The notes under the pieces are model-generated. The model saw only the letters and a list, made by a program, of their open reading frames with translations. It had not been told where the DNA came from and made no database searches. Below are positions 7,306 to 15,652 of a stretch of 18,629 bases of DNA, one piece after another. The stretch covers positions 1 to 18,629 of the forward strand of contig JAWOBA010000082.1 of assembly GCA_046498285.1 (NCBI GenBank). Reading direction: 5' to 3'. This DNA is from B33-G16 sp046498285. Its GTDB lineage: Bacteria; Desulfobacterota; DSM-4660; Desulfatiglandales; B25-G16. The position numbers were made by a program, and so were the translations under genes. Numbering within the stretch: the first letter of the stretch is position 1; every line of letters begins with the position of its first letter.

Positions 7306-8991
7306 GTGAAAAAGGTTGAGTCTAATTTAGAGTACCTTCGTAAACTGTTTATCATGCCTGACACTACGGATAAATTTATGGAGTTTGGGCATGCTGTATT
7401 AGAGATGATTCATGAATTTTTTCAGGAAAAAAAAGGCCTTCATAAAAAAACTACATTGCCTGAGTTAGCCCAGATATTTGATCAGATCTCGACACCAGAA
7501 AAACCTCATCTCATAAGGGATGTGCTCCAGGAGATCAAAGACAAGGTTACTGTTCATTCTGTTAAGGTTGGAAGTCCCTACTATATTGGGCATATGACCA
7601 GTGCTATCCCCTATTTTATGATACTTTTAGAGATAATTATCGCTGCACTTAACCAAAATCAGGTAAAGATAGAAACTGCAAAGTCCTCGAGTTTTGTAGA
7701 AAGAGAGCTTATTGCCTGGATGCATAGGATTATTTTTAATCGTAATGATGTATTTTATCGTAAAAATATTCATAACCCCAGTATTGCTCTTGGCAATGTA
7801 ACATCAGGGGGCACAATAAGCAACCTGACTGCACTCATGGTTGCCAGGGAAAAGGCGTTTCCTGCTGATAGAAATTTTCCTGGTATCAGAAAAGCCGGAA
7901 TAGAAGGTGCATTGCATTATTATGGTTACTCAAGAATGGTTGTGCTTGTTTCCAGAAGGGGTCATTATTCAATTAGAAAGTCGGTAAATCTTCTCGGCCT
8001 TGGAGAAAAAAATGTTTTATACATACCAGTTGACACCTATAATCGGGTTAATATTAGGGCCTTGAGAAGAACTATACAAAAGATTAAAAGGAGTGATCTG
8101 GAGGATGGTAAAAAAACTAAGATTATGGCCATAATAGGTATTGCTGGCACAACCGAGACAGGTAATATAGATAACCTTATGGAACTAGGTGATATTGCCA
8201 GAAAAGAGAATGCATACTTTCATGTAGATGCTGCCTGGGGCGGCGCTGCCCTTATAGTGAATGAATATAGATCACTCTTTCGGGGCATAGAAAAGGCGGA
8301 TTCTGTGGCTGTGGATGCACATAAATTACTTTACTGCCCCATGGCAATGGGTGTTGTTGTTTTCCGCAACGAAAAGGATCTCAATCATTTGAAAACTATT
8401 TCCCAGTATGTAAATCGACGAGATAGTGTTGATACAGGCCGCTTTACCATAGAGGGATCAAGGCCTTTTGCATGCTTAAAGCTATGGGCCTCAATGAAAA
8501 TTATTGGAAGAGATGGATATAAATTACTTTTTGGGCAGGCACAGGAAGCAACATTCACTTTTAAACGAATATTAAAGGAATCTGGAAACTTTGAGATATT
8601 AAACTACCCAGAGCTTTTTATTCTAAACTATCGTCTTGTTCCGCAAGGTATCCTGGAGAAATTGAATGAATGGGTGGAAAGGAAACATATATTATCTAGC
8701 AAAAATGATAAAAGGGAGTTTACAAAAAAGATAAGAAAAATAAATAGCGTACTCAATAAGATAAATATACTATTGCAGAAATCTATACGCCAAGATGATA
8801 CCACCTTTGTTTCCAGAACTACACTGGAGTCAACCCAGTATAGGCCCCAAAGAATTGTAGTATTAAGGGCAGTATTGATTAATCCATTAATAAATAACGA
8901 TATTCTTAAAGAGATTGTCTCCATCCAGAACAAAATAGCGCTCAGACTGATTGATCAATTTGAGCCAATTATTAAAGAGGCAATGGCTTGA
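7306..8991 (+). CDS. panP: PanP-like pyridoxal phosphate-dependent aspartate 1-decarboxylase
   Basis: Group II PLP decarboxylase of 561 residues, starting at GTG with AAAAGGAG before it. The PLP lysine is K340 in SVAVDAHKLLYCPMAMG; the cofactor-binding aspartate is D308 in HVDAAWGGAAL; the ring-stacking histidine is H220 in RRGHYSIRKS. Blocks such as IGHMTSAIPYFM, ALNQNQVKIETAKS, SGGTISNLTAL and IAGTTETGNID closely resemble what I recall of PanP of gamma-proteobacteria, which makes beta-alanine from aspartate for pantothenate/CoA in place of the pyruvoyl enzyme PanD. A glutamate or tyrosine decarboxylase is the alternative, since substrate is hard to infer in this superfamily. The C-terminal third (about 430-561) is lysine-rich and less familiar. 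Last gene of the plus-strand run. Confidence 0.85.
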   Translation: MKKVESNLEYLRKLFIMPDTTDKFMEFGHAVLEMIHEFFQEKKGLHKKTTLPELAQIFDQISTPEKPHLIRDVLQEIKDKVTVHSVKVGSPYYIGHMTSAIPYFMILLEIIIAALNQNQVKIETAKSSSFVERELIAWMHRIIFNRNDVFYRKNIHNPSIALGNVTSGGTISNLTALMVAREKAFPADRNFPGIRKAGIEGALHYYGYSRMVVLVSRRGHYSIRKSVNLLGLGEKNVLYIPVDTYNRVNIRALRRTIQKIKRSDLEDGKKTKIMAIIGIAGTTETGNIDNLMELGDIARKENAYFHVDAAWGGAALIVNEYRSLFRGIEKADSVAVDAHKLLYCPMAMGVVVFRNEKDLNHLKTISQYVNRRDSVDTGRFTIEGSRPFACLKLWASMKIIGRDGYKLLFGQAQEATFTFKRILKESGNFEILNYPELFILNYRLVPQGILEKLNEWVERKHILSSKNDKREFTKKIRKINSVLNKINILLQKSIRQDDTTFVSRTTLESTQYRPQRIVVLRAVLINPLINNDILKEIVSIQNKIALRLIDQFEPIIKEAMA

Positions 8992-9210
8992 TCGTACGCA
9001 TTCAGCAGATAAGTGCATTATGACAAATCCCTTCCGGGTTTCTATGCTTAATTGAATCCAAAGGCATGAATCTGGCTCAAAAGCACTTCCATCCCATCTT
9101 CTCAATATGGATCTGGATTCTTTAACCATAGCTATTATTCTCTATTCCTAAACAAAAACCCTTTGTTACTCAGTAGAGTATAACTAATCTTTACCAGTTA
9201 GAAAAAACAG

Positions 9211-9378
9211 TTGTATAACATCAGGGACATAGATGTGGCTAACAAGTTCTTGGCACCACCAATTATAGTGCTCCCTGACCTATGGTATATTTCCCGAATG
9301 GTAGGAGGGATGGCAACACCAATTTTGAAACTGGGAGAGCCTATCGACATGCTTTACATCCGCTCTATATCTTTTTAA
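9211..9378 (+). other. Short open frame, possible gene remnant
   Basis: From a TAG at 9199 the frame stays open to TAA at 9376-9378. Possible starts are TTG 9211, GTG 9235 and ATG 9298, none with a good ribosome site. The translation, including NIRDIDVANKF, LAPPIIVLPDLWYI and ILKLGEPIDML, looks more protein-like than the overlapping frames, but I recognise no family. It could be a decayed gene or chance. Confidence 0.15.
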
Positions 9379-9613
9379 TGATAGGGATCCGCTTTAGATG
9401 CACAACATGTCAAGGAATTGACCCTGAACTCAAAAACCGTCAAAATTTTATCATTATGCCGTCAAATATTTTTCGAAATGACCTTGTTTTTCATTTACCT
9501 GTCTCCCCGGTATACTCGATTTTCATGTAAGCAGCACCCCAACCTCTCTTAATGAGCTGTAAACCATAATCTTTTTCCATAATAACCCCTATTCCACCTT
9601 ATTCTTCTGAAAG

Positions 9614-9629
9614 TGGCACATATTTTGCT
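9614..9629 (+). promoter_or_regulatory. Sigma-54 (RpoN) promoter for the chemoreceptor
   Basis: TGGCACATATTTTGCT matches the sigma-54 consensus TGGCAC-N5-TTGCW at every fixed base, with correct -24/-12 spacing. The predicted start, 12 bases past the -12 C, falls near 9640, just before the AAGGAGG ribosome site (9642-9648) and the ATG at 9656. A TATAAT at 9632-9637 could be a sigma-70 -10, but it lacks a -35 and would start transcription inside the ribosome site. Confidence 0.75.
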
Positions 9630-9655
9630 GCTATAATGAAAAAGGAGGTGCTGAA

Positions 9656-11581
9656 ATGAGAAAATTGAATTTAAAAAACAAGCTAATTTTATCCTCTTTT
9701 GTCATGTCTATTCTGATCATGATCTCGTCGACGGTGGTTGTTTCCATTATTGTTAGGAAGCAAAGTGAGCAGACATCCCATGACCAGATCCAAAAGGCCC
9801 TCAATATTGTGCAAAATGACTTGTCGGACAAAGAGGAAAAGATCTTAAAGGATGCCCGACAAATGGCTACTGTAGATGATCTTGGTTCATCCCTTAAGTT
9901 TTTAATGGACTATAAATCAAACGATCAAGCTACTCTTACAGGCAGCACCTACAAAACAATTAGTAATAATATATATCAAATCGGTATGACCGGAGGCATA
10001 TGGAAAACATTTGTATATGATCTAAATGGAGACCTGGTATCATTTTCGGTTCAAAAAGACAGGGATAGTTTTCTCATAGGTCATACCGTAAGCGGCGCAG
10101 AGTCCTCTTTTGAATACGCAGTGCTGAAACAGGGAGAAAAGATACAGGCAGATTCATGGCAAAAAACGAACCAGCCTCCGGATGAATCAATTGAAGTAAG
10201 GTTCAAGAACCAAATGCCGAAGGATGAAAAATTGTTTTTCCAGGAGTCTGGCAATAACCTGTGCCTGGTCGCACTTGTACCTGCTATAGGTACTGACTAT
10301 GAGGAAGGCACCGGAAACGCTGTCTACCGTCAATTTGGTTTTGTAAAAACCTTTCTTAAGATTGACAGAGGCTTTGCTGCCAAAATGTCCAGATTAACAG
10401 GAATGAGAATCAACATCTTTTTAAATGACACCTTGGTCATCGGAGATATCCAGGAATACAACAGATTAGATTCAGACATTATAAAGGCAGGAGGGCCAAA
10501 TGTCAGGACTCTGACGAATGGCATGGTCTTAAATAGTGTAGACATCGCAGAAGAAGGTTACTTTCAGGGTATTTTGCCCCTTCATGATGAATCAGGTGTG
10601 ATTGGCGCAATCACAACACTCCTTTCAAGGCATATTGTATCTAAAAATACCTGGCAGATTATACAGATTTTGATTTTGGTTTTTATAGGAGTTCTCCTAT
10701 TGGTTATTCCCTCAGCCATTTTTTTCTCTAACTCCCTTACCAGACCTATCAACCGTATTATCGATAACCTGAGTGATACAGCTCAACAGGTGTATAATGC
10801 TTCTGTACAGGTTTCTTCTTCGAGCCATGAGCTTGCTGAAGGTGCCTCCAGGCAGGCATCATCTTTAGAAGAAACATCCGGATCCCTTGAGGAAATGTCT
10901 TCAATGACCAGCAGTAATGCGGAAAACGCAAAACAGGCAAACAATCATAACAATGAATTGGTTGAAAATTTAAAAAATGCCAACAGTACAATGAAGGCCT
11001 TAATAGAATCTATGGCGGGTATTGCAGACAAAAGCAGCAATGTAGCCAAAATTATCAAAACCATTGATGAGATTGCCTTCCAAACTAATCTACTCGCATT
11101 AAATGCAACTGTGGAGGCAGCCCGTGCAGGTGAGGCTGGTGCCGGATTTGCAGTAGTAGCGGATGAGGTTCGCAATCTTGCCCTCCGAGTGGCAGAGGCA
11201 TCTAAAAATACCCAGGGGATGGTCAAGGAGATTATCGAGAGTATAGATGACGGTTCAGGACTCGTAAAGGAAACGGATGAACGATATCGCATCGTTGCTG
11301 TCGGAGTGGCGAAGATTAAGGAACTGATCAGTGAAATATCATCCGCCAGCAATGAACAGGCTCAAGGCATCAACCAGATAAATATTGCTGTTGCAGAGAT
11401 GGATAAGATAACCCAAATGAATGCTTCAAATGCAGAAGAATCTGCTGGTGCATCGGAGGAATTGAATGGGCACTCAGCGAATATGGACAAAATAGTGGCT
11501 GAATTGGTACCGTTGATCAGGGGAAATGGCAAAGGCGCAAGAATAAAATCTGCCAAGCCTGCAGAAGCTGGGGAAAAGTAA
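9656..11581 (+). CDS. Methyl-accepting chemotaxis protein
   Basis: 641-residue transmembrane chemoreceptor. N-terminal TM about 10-33; large periplasmic sensor 34-334, probably Cache-like (YDLNGDLVSF and TGMRINIFLNDTLV segments); TM about 335-358; a short HAMP-like linker; then the long helical signalling domain. The kinase-control tip is IDEIAFQTNLLALNATVEAA (470-489) followed by RAGEAGAGFAVVADEVRNLA. Likely methylation helices carry SLEETSGSLEEM (403-414) and NAEESAGASEEL (592-603). The GEAGAGF variant resembles receptors common in Deltaproteobacteria-like genomes. There is no C-terminal NWETF-type CheR tether. It is monocistronic with no che genes nearby. A sigma-54 promoter and a strong AAGGAGG precede it, so expression likely depends on an RpoN activator. 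Ligand unknown. Confidence 0.95.
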   Translation: MRKLNLKNKLILSSFVMSILIMISSTVVVSIIVRKQSEQTSHDQIQKALNIVQNDLSDKEEKILKDARQMATVDDLGSSLKFLMDYKSNDQATLTGSTYKTISNNIYQIGMTGGIWKTFVYDLNGDLVSFSVQKDRDSFLIGHTVSGAESSFEYAVLKQGEKIQADSWQKTNQPPDESIEVRFKNQMPKDEKLFFQESGNNLCLVALVPAIGTDYEEGTGNAVYRQFGFVKTFLKIDRGFAAKMSRLTGMRINIFLNDTLVIGDIQEYNRLDSDIIKAGGPNVRTLTNGMVLNSVDIAEEGYFQGILPLHDESGVIGAITTLLSRHIVSKNTWQIIQILILVFIGVLLLVIPSAIFFSNSLTRPINRIIDNLSDTAQQVYNASVQVSSSSHELAEGASRQASSLEETSGSLEEMSSMTSSNAENAKQANNHNNELVENLKNANSTMKALIESMAGIADKSSNVAKIIKTIDEIAFQTNLLALNATVEAARAGEAGAGFAVVADEVRNLALRVAEASKNTQGMVKEIIESIDDGSGLVKETDERYRIVAVGVAKIKELISEISSASNEQAQGINQINIAVAEMDKITQMNASNAEESAGASEELNGHSANMDKIVAELVPLIRGNGKGARIKSAKPAEAGEK

Positions 11582-11668
11582 TTAAGAAATCCACGGAACA
11601 AAAATAAATAATTTCTTCCAGATACCAAAAAAGTTTAAATGCTGCCAATCCCCCGGGGGAAAATTTTT

Positions 11669-13129
11669 TCATCGAAAGGGCGGGTATAAGGATTGCGACA
11701 GGGGAGGGGATAATGTCTGATACGATTCTCCTGGTTGAAAAAACCAGGATTTGAAGCGAGAAGGCCAATGAATCGGACTGCGCAGCCTTTGCCAGGCGAG
11801 ACGGGCCATGCCGCATTGCTTTTCATCGGGAACTATCTTGCCATACACCTCCTTATTGAATGCCCCTGCTATCAATCCTATCTCTTCGGTAAGTGTGGGA
11901 AAGTGATAACCCAGACGTACACCATACTCTGTTGGGGTCTCGCTTAGAAAATGAGGCACACCGCTATGACGTCCCCAGGCGAGAAGAGCATTATAAAGTT
12001 GAATTGGATTTCTGTAGCCCTTGACCCATTGAACTATGGCGCTCCAGCAACGGAGCAGAGCCCTGAATTGCTGTGCTGCCCACAGGAAAAGATGGCTCCA
12101 GTGGATTTGCTCTTTTTCGCTTTCTGTAGTTCGAGATAAGAGCCAGCGAAATAGGTACCACATACCCAGGCCGCACACAATGAGTGCAATAAACACACCC
12201 AGACCTAACAAACCCCAGCTGAATATTTTTTCAAAAATCTCTATCCACCAACTGCTCTCAGGTGAAGATGCAAACCCCGTCTCATAACTATCGGGTGAAG
12301 AAGACGGCGTCTGCGGCCCGCTTCTATTATGCACAAAGAGAAAGCGAATAATAGTTACTATGATCGGGCCCAATGGTGCTGCGGCAACCTTTAGCACGTC
12401 ATAGCCCATCTCTGCCGCCGCATTCAGGTAGGGCAAAAAGAGTAGCACCAGTCCCGCACCAAACGCGAGAACAACCACAGCAAAGGTCACTATTACCCCG
12501 ATCCCCTGGTAGCCTGAGAGAAAATTCCTTTGAACCTTGCTCTGATTTCGGGCCATGCCGATCCCAAACAGGCTAAATACGAAAAATGGGAATAACAACA
12601 ACTCAGGTGTGGAATCCTGAATATCAATCCCTCCCTTTACACGTAAAAGAAATTTGGCTAACAAGAGACAAAAGAAGGCTGCCATTCCCAGATCAAAGCG
12701 GGTACAAACCGTGAAATAGACAACTGACCTGCGTGCCAACGTCACTCCCCCTACCCAAAACAGAAGGACAAAGAAAAGGATAATGGCGAGGATAAACCAC
12801 TCCATAAAATCTTTTGTTTGCCTGAAACAGGTTAATAGCCACCACTGTTCAAAAAAAGGATGTGACTCATAGAAGAAGACGTGCAAGATTCTTGAAGTGG
12901 CCAGCAGGAGTCCAAAAACCTGAAGCCCTAAGATCAAAATTATCCATAAACCTCTTCCTCGAATAACCATGGTAAGCAGGGCTGCCAGTGCAAATGTTCC
13001 CAGCGCCTCTGGTAAGGGGAACGGTCGGTGAAGTATTGAAGCCATCAGAAAGGTTGCCCACGCATACAACCAGGTTAGTTCCATCCCCCCGCAGGCCAAA
13101 AATAAAAGGCCTCCTTTTTTATTGTTCAT
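11669..13129 (-). CDS. Polytopic membrane protein with C-terminal DUF4129-like domain
   Basis: 486 residues if begun at ATG 13129, which lies inside the last codons of the DUF58 gene (11-base overlap). The frame is open upstream to 13297, but that would overlap the DUF58 gene by 179 bases. About nine TM helices are visible (about 10-33, 41-56, 60-80, 107-131, 145-163, 177-193, 207-234, 250-266, 303-328). A soluble tail follows, in which LLAWGRHSGVPHFLSETPTE-Y (about 382-402) and the segment to about 450 match the DUF4129 pattern at the C-terminus of TgpA-like transglutaminases. There is no transglutaminase Cys-His-Asp core; the loop at 267-300 is only Ser/Pro-rich linker. Third gene of a MoxR-DUF58 operon, probably acting with it at the membrane. 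Role unknown. Confidence 0.8.
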   Translation of the reverse strand: MNNKKGGLLFLACGGMELTWLYAWATFLMASILHRPFPLPEALGTFALAALLTMVIRGRGLWIILILGLQVFGLLLATSRILHVFFYESHPFFEQWWLLTCFRQTKDFMEWFILAIILFFVLLFWVGGVTLARRSVVYFTVCTRFDLGMAAFFCLLLAKFLLRVKGGIDIQDSTPELLLFPFFVFSLFGIGMARNQSKVQRNFLSGYQGIGVIVTFAVVVLAFGAGLVLLFLPYLNAAAEMGYDVLKVAAAPLGPIIVTIIRFLFVHNRSGPQTPSSSPDSYETGFASSPESSWWIEIFEKIFSWGLLGLGVFIALIVCGLGMWYLFRWLLSRTTESEKEQIHWSHLFLWAAQQFRALLRCWSAIVQWVKGYRNPIQLYNALLAWGRHSGVPHFLSETPTEYGVRLGYHFPTLTEEIGLIAGAFNKEVYGKIVPDEKQCGMARLAWQRLRSPIHWPSRFKSWFFQPGESYQTLSPPLSQSLYPPFR

Positions 13130-14330
13130 TGTTTTCCGTTTTTTCGATCCTGATCTCATCAAGGGAATACAGGCTGCTCCGCAGGGTATGCCCATTATCT
13201 CCAGAAAAAGAGCGAGGCCAGCACACCACGAATACCATGGGTATTTTTCGGTGCGAAAAGTATTCCTCTGTATCATGGGCTTTGCCATTGTCTTCATATG
13301 AGAAGTGAATGCAGCTTACTCCCCATGCCAGGTGGAGTCCGCGGTGCACTGCATCAACAAGATCCCCTTTTGCTCTCATTTGCAACCGTGCCAGTACCTC
13401 CAGAATAGCAGGCAACTGATGGGGATTTCGGGATATCGGGAGGATTGACGGCCCATCCTCTACTACACCATTGGTTACGAATCCCATAGCGTAACCCCTC
13501 TGATCAAATTGAAATGCAAGGGACGCCACTGCTTCAAGGGTGTGTTCGAATTCCTTCATTGCAGTATTGTGTGCAAATTCATCCACATCTACGACGAACA
13601 GGGCCTTGAGCTGCTCCGAGGGCTCAAAGGCCTTTTCCTGGAGCCGGTTATGACGTGCGCTTGCCTTCCAGTGAATATATCTAGCCGGCCGCCAGTGTTG
13701 GTAATCCCTGGTGCCAAGGATATAAATGGGGTCCTCCACGGGGCTCTTCGCACCTGGGGCGCCAAAAAAATCATGCCTCGGCAAGGAAACCGGTTTCAGT
13801 GGAACAAGCCTTGGGTACACGATAACTTGAAGACTTTCCTTTTCACCTCTTTCCCTGGAAAAGAATCCAAATGGATCAGACACTTGTATATGGAGTGGCC
13901 CGACGTGGTGTATACCCCGTTTTTGTGCAACTAATGTACGATTGAAGTATGCTCTTTGGAACCATAGCAGGCCGCTTTGATTGGTGCATGTCATATCATC
14001 GGCAGAAGGATTCAGTGAGCCATCTATAGATGTCTTTATTTGAAACCATATTGGAAGTAACTTGGCATTTTCAACGCCTACCCGTAAGGTGAGTTCCTCC
14101 CCTGGAAACAACTTACCTTTGTCTACCGTTGAATAGCATGTTATACCCGAAAGGCTCATTCTGCTCCATAGTTTTGCGCCGCCCATTACACTCAACACCA
14201 GTAATGCCAAAACCGCAAGGTCCCGTTGGCTGTACAATAATGCTATAAAAAGAAGGACTCCCACAAAGAATTGTACCAGCGGGATAATAAAAATGCTTGG
14301 CAATCTGGTTTCTTGTGTTTCCATGGCCAT
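13119..14330 (-). CDS. DUF58 domain-containing protein
   Basis: 403 residues. Two N-terminal TM helices (about 14-34 and 36-52), a beta-rich segment (60-180), then the DUF58 signature at about 207-230 (GTRDYQHWRPARYIHWKASA), followed by a von Willebrand A-like fold. The metal-site motif expected as DxSxS reads D248-V-D250-E-F, so a canonical MIDAS is not evident. DUF58 proteins are regular partners of MoxR ATPases and are thought to work in envelope or protein-complex maturation; the exact role is unknown. It starts 4 bases after the moxR stop and overlaps the DUF4129 gene by 11 bases, a tightly coupled operon. A second ATG two codons in (14324) is an alternative start. Confidence 0.92.
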   Translation of the reverse strand: MAMETQETRLPSIFIIPLVQFFVGVLLFIALLYSQRDLAVLALLVLSVMGGAKLWSRMSLSGITCYSTVDKGKLFPGEELTLRVGVENAKLLPIWFQIKTSIDGSLNPSADDMTCTNQSGLLWFQRAYFNRTLVAQKRGIHHVGPLHIQVSDPFGFFSRERGEKESLQVIVYPRLVPLKPVSLPRHDFFGAPGAKSPVEDPIYILGTRDYQHWRPARYIHWKASARHNRLQEKAFEPSEQLKALFVVDVDEFAHNTAMKEFEHTLEAVASLAFQFDQRGYAMGFVTNGVVEDGPSILPISRNPHQLPAILEVLARLQMRAKGDLVDAVHRGLHLAWGVSCIHFSYEDNGKAHDTEEYFSHRKIPMVFVVCWPRSFSGDNGHTLRSSLYSLDEIRIEKTENNEQ

Positions 14331-14334
14331 TATC

Positions 14335-15276
14335 TTAGGTGGTGGCTGCGGGTACTGGTATTTGACGTACTATCTCATCTAGAAGGTGCTTTGAGGTCTC
14401 CCCCCTCAACCGATCTTCCTCTTTAAGGATCAATCGGTGAGAGAGAACAGGAACAACGAGATGCTTGATATCATCAGGCAGCACATAGTCGCGCCCTCTT
14501 AAGGCAGCCAGCGCTTGGCCCGTACGCATTAATCCAAGAGAACCCCGCGGGCTGGCACCGAAACGTAAGGAGTTGTTGTTGCGGGTAGACCTTACAATAG
14601 TTGCAATATATTCCCGTACCGGGAAAGATATATGAATATTCTTCCGTGCTCGTTGCAGATCTGTGATTTCCTCAGGACTTGCAACTGCCTCCAGTTTCAG
14701 CAGAGGGTCATCCTCTCGAAAGCGGTCCAGTATGGAGATTTCCTCATCCTTTTCGGGATATCCCAGTTGTATCTTAAGGATAAATCTGTCCAGCTGTGCC
14801 TCCGGTAGAGGAAATGTACCTTCCAGCTCAATAGGATTCTGTGTGGCCATGACAAAAAACGGATGAGGAAGGGGGAAGGTTCGCCCATCTATGGTTACCT
14901 GGCGTTCCTCCATGCTTTCCAGGAGACTCGCCTGGGTGCGGGGAATGGTGCGGTTAATCTCGTCGGCGAGCAGAATATTGGTGATAACTGGACCGGTTTG
15001 ATAGGTAAACTCACCTGTTTGCTGATTGTAGACATTGAAACCGGTTATATCAGCAGGGAGCAAGTCCGGTGTGAATTGTACTCTTTTAAAAGACCCGGCG
15101 ATGCTTCTGGCAAGGGATTTAGCTATTAAGGTTTTTCCCAGTCCCGGGACATCCTCCAGCAAGACGTGACCTTCTCCCAGAAGGGCTACAAGGAGCAATT
15201 CAATAGTTTGATGCTTACCCACAATAACCTGGGATATATTTTTTGCAATTTTTTTACACAATGTGAAATCCGCCAT
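14335..15276 (-). CDS. MoxR-family AAA+ ATPase
   Basis: 313 residues, typical for the family. Walker A is in LLEDVPGLGKT (39-49), Walker B in ILLADEINR (101-109), sensor 1 asparagine in ATQNP (145-149), and an arginine in the QLDRF motif (161-165). MoxR proteins are chaperone-like ATPases that mature or remodel partner complexes, often together with DUF58/VWA proteins; here the DUF58 gene follows after 4 bases. GAGGGGG precedes the ATG. The promoter must lie in the 53 bases between this start and the palindromic repeat at 15330-15627, or in the repeat itself, so the insertion may influence expression of the operon. Confidence 0.95.
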   Translation of the reverse strand: MADFTLCKKIAKNISQVIVGKHQTIELLLVALLGEGHVLLEDVPGLGKTLIAKSLARSIAGSFKRVQFTPDLLPADITGFNVYNQQTGEFTYQTGPVITNILLADEINRTIPRTQASLLESMEERQVTIDGRTFPLPHPFFVMATQNPIELEGTFPLPEAQLDRFILKIQLGYPEKDEEISILDRFREDDPLLKLEAVASPEEITDLQRARKNIHISFPVREYIATIVRSTRNNNSLRFGASPRGSLGLMRTGQALAALRGRDYVLPDDIKHLVVPVLSHRLILKEEDRLRGETSKHLLDEIVRQIPVPAATT

Positions 15277-15329
15277 TTTCCCCCTCTCATGATGTTGACG
15301 AAGCCGTTATGTATCCAGCTGAATGTAGA

Positions 15330-15627
15330 GAGACCTTTGCATAACCCCTATGAATCTAAAAAAGATGGTGGGCGTTTTTTCAGTTCCCTCCGGGCCGGAG
15401 GCCGAGGCTTTCGGGTTGGTGTTTCAGCAGCTTATCTATGGGTTGTTTTGTCCCCAGCATTGCCCTGATAAATCGGGCCCTGCGGGTTCCCCCACTGATA
15501 CGTTGCTGAAAAGCCAGCGCCCTTCTCTCCGAGCGGGAGGCTCTACGAGCCGGAAGCCACCAGTCACTTCGGAAAAGTCTACCCTGTCTATTCCAAGTAA
15601 CAAAAATGGTCAGGTTTTGCAAGGCTC
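15330..15627 (+). mobile_element. MITE-like palindromic repeat, copy 2 (about 298 bp, diverged)
   Basis: Begins GAGACCTTTGCATAACCCC exactly as copies 1 and 3. Its right end, GCAAGGCTCT, is a degenerate form of the expected GCAAAGGTCTC. The conserved core CTTCTCTCCGAGCGGGAGGC and the GGCTC-TAC-GAGCC hairpin are shared with the other copies. It holds an inner palindrome (15422-15512; TTTCAGCAGC paired with GTTGCTGAAA), as copy 3 does and copy 1 does not. Compared with copies 1 and 3 it has many substitutions and small insertions, so it looks older. It lies between the MoxR operon start and the 3' end of the MFS gene. Confidence 0.72.
15422..15512. repeat. Inner palindromic module of copy 2
   Basis: TTTCAGCAGC at the left pairs with GTTGCTGAAA at the right, continuing inward through TTATCTATGGG and CCCACTGATA with mismatches. 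Near the middle GATAAATC is itself a small palindrome. The same module, with closer pairing, is at 18425-18519. Confidence 0.6.
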
Positions 15628-15652
15628 TAAAACTATGTATAAAGTTAGATTT

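Larger units (their letters stand above)
8992..9655. other. 664-bp intergenic region between panP and the chemoreceptor gene
   Basis: No convincing gene. The region is AT-rich. It holds a short plus-strand open frame at 9211-9378 that might be a coding remnant, another overlapping frame at about 9282-9530 that does not resemble a protein I know, and near its end a sigma-54 promoter at 9614-9629. No strong terminator hairpin with a T-run is visible after panP. Confidence 0.5.

Noticed and set aside
9282..9530. 82-residue plus-strand frame before the chemoreceptor
   Set aside because: It has no ribosome site and its composition looks random; it also overlaps another, more protein-like frame.
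9632..9637. TATAAT as a sigma-70 -10 for the chemoreceptor
   Set aside because: There is no -35 at proper spacing, and transcription would begin within the ribosome site; the sigma-54 motif just upstream explains the region better.
10945..11352. 135-residue minus-strand frame inside the chemoreceptor gene
   Set aside because: It is antisense to the conserved signalling domain; long shadow frames are expected opposite Ala/Glu-rich helices.
13130..13297. Upstream extension of the DUF4129 gene to 13297
   Set aside because: It would overlap the DUF58 gene by 179 bases, and the added residues are not membrane-protein-like. ATG 13129 gives a normal short operon overlap.
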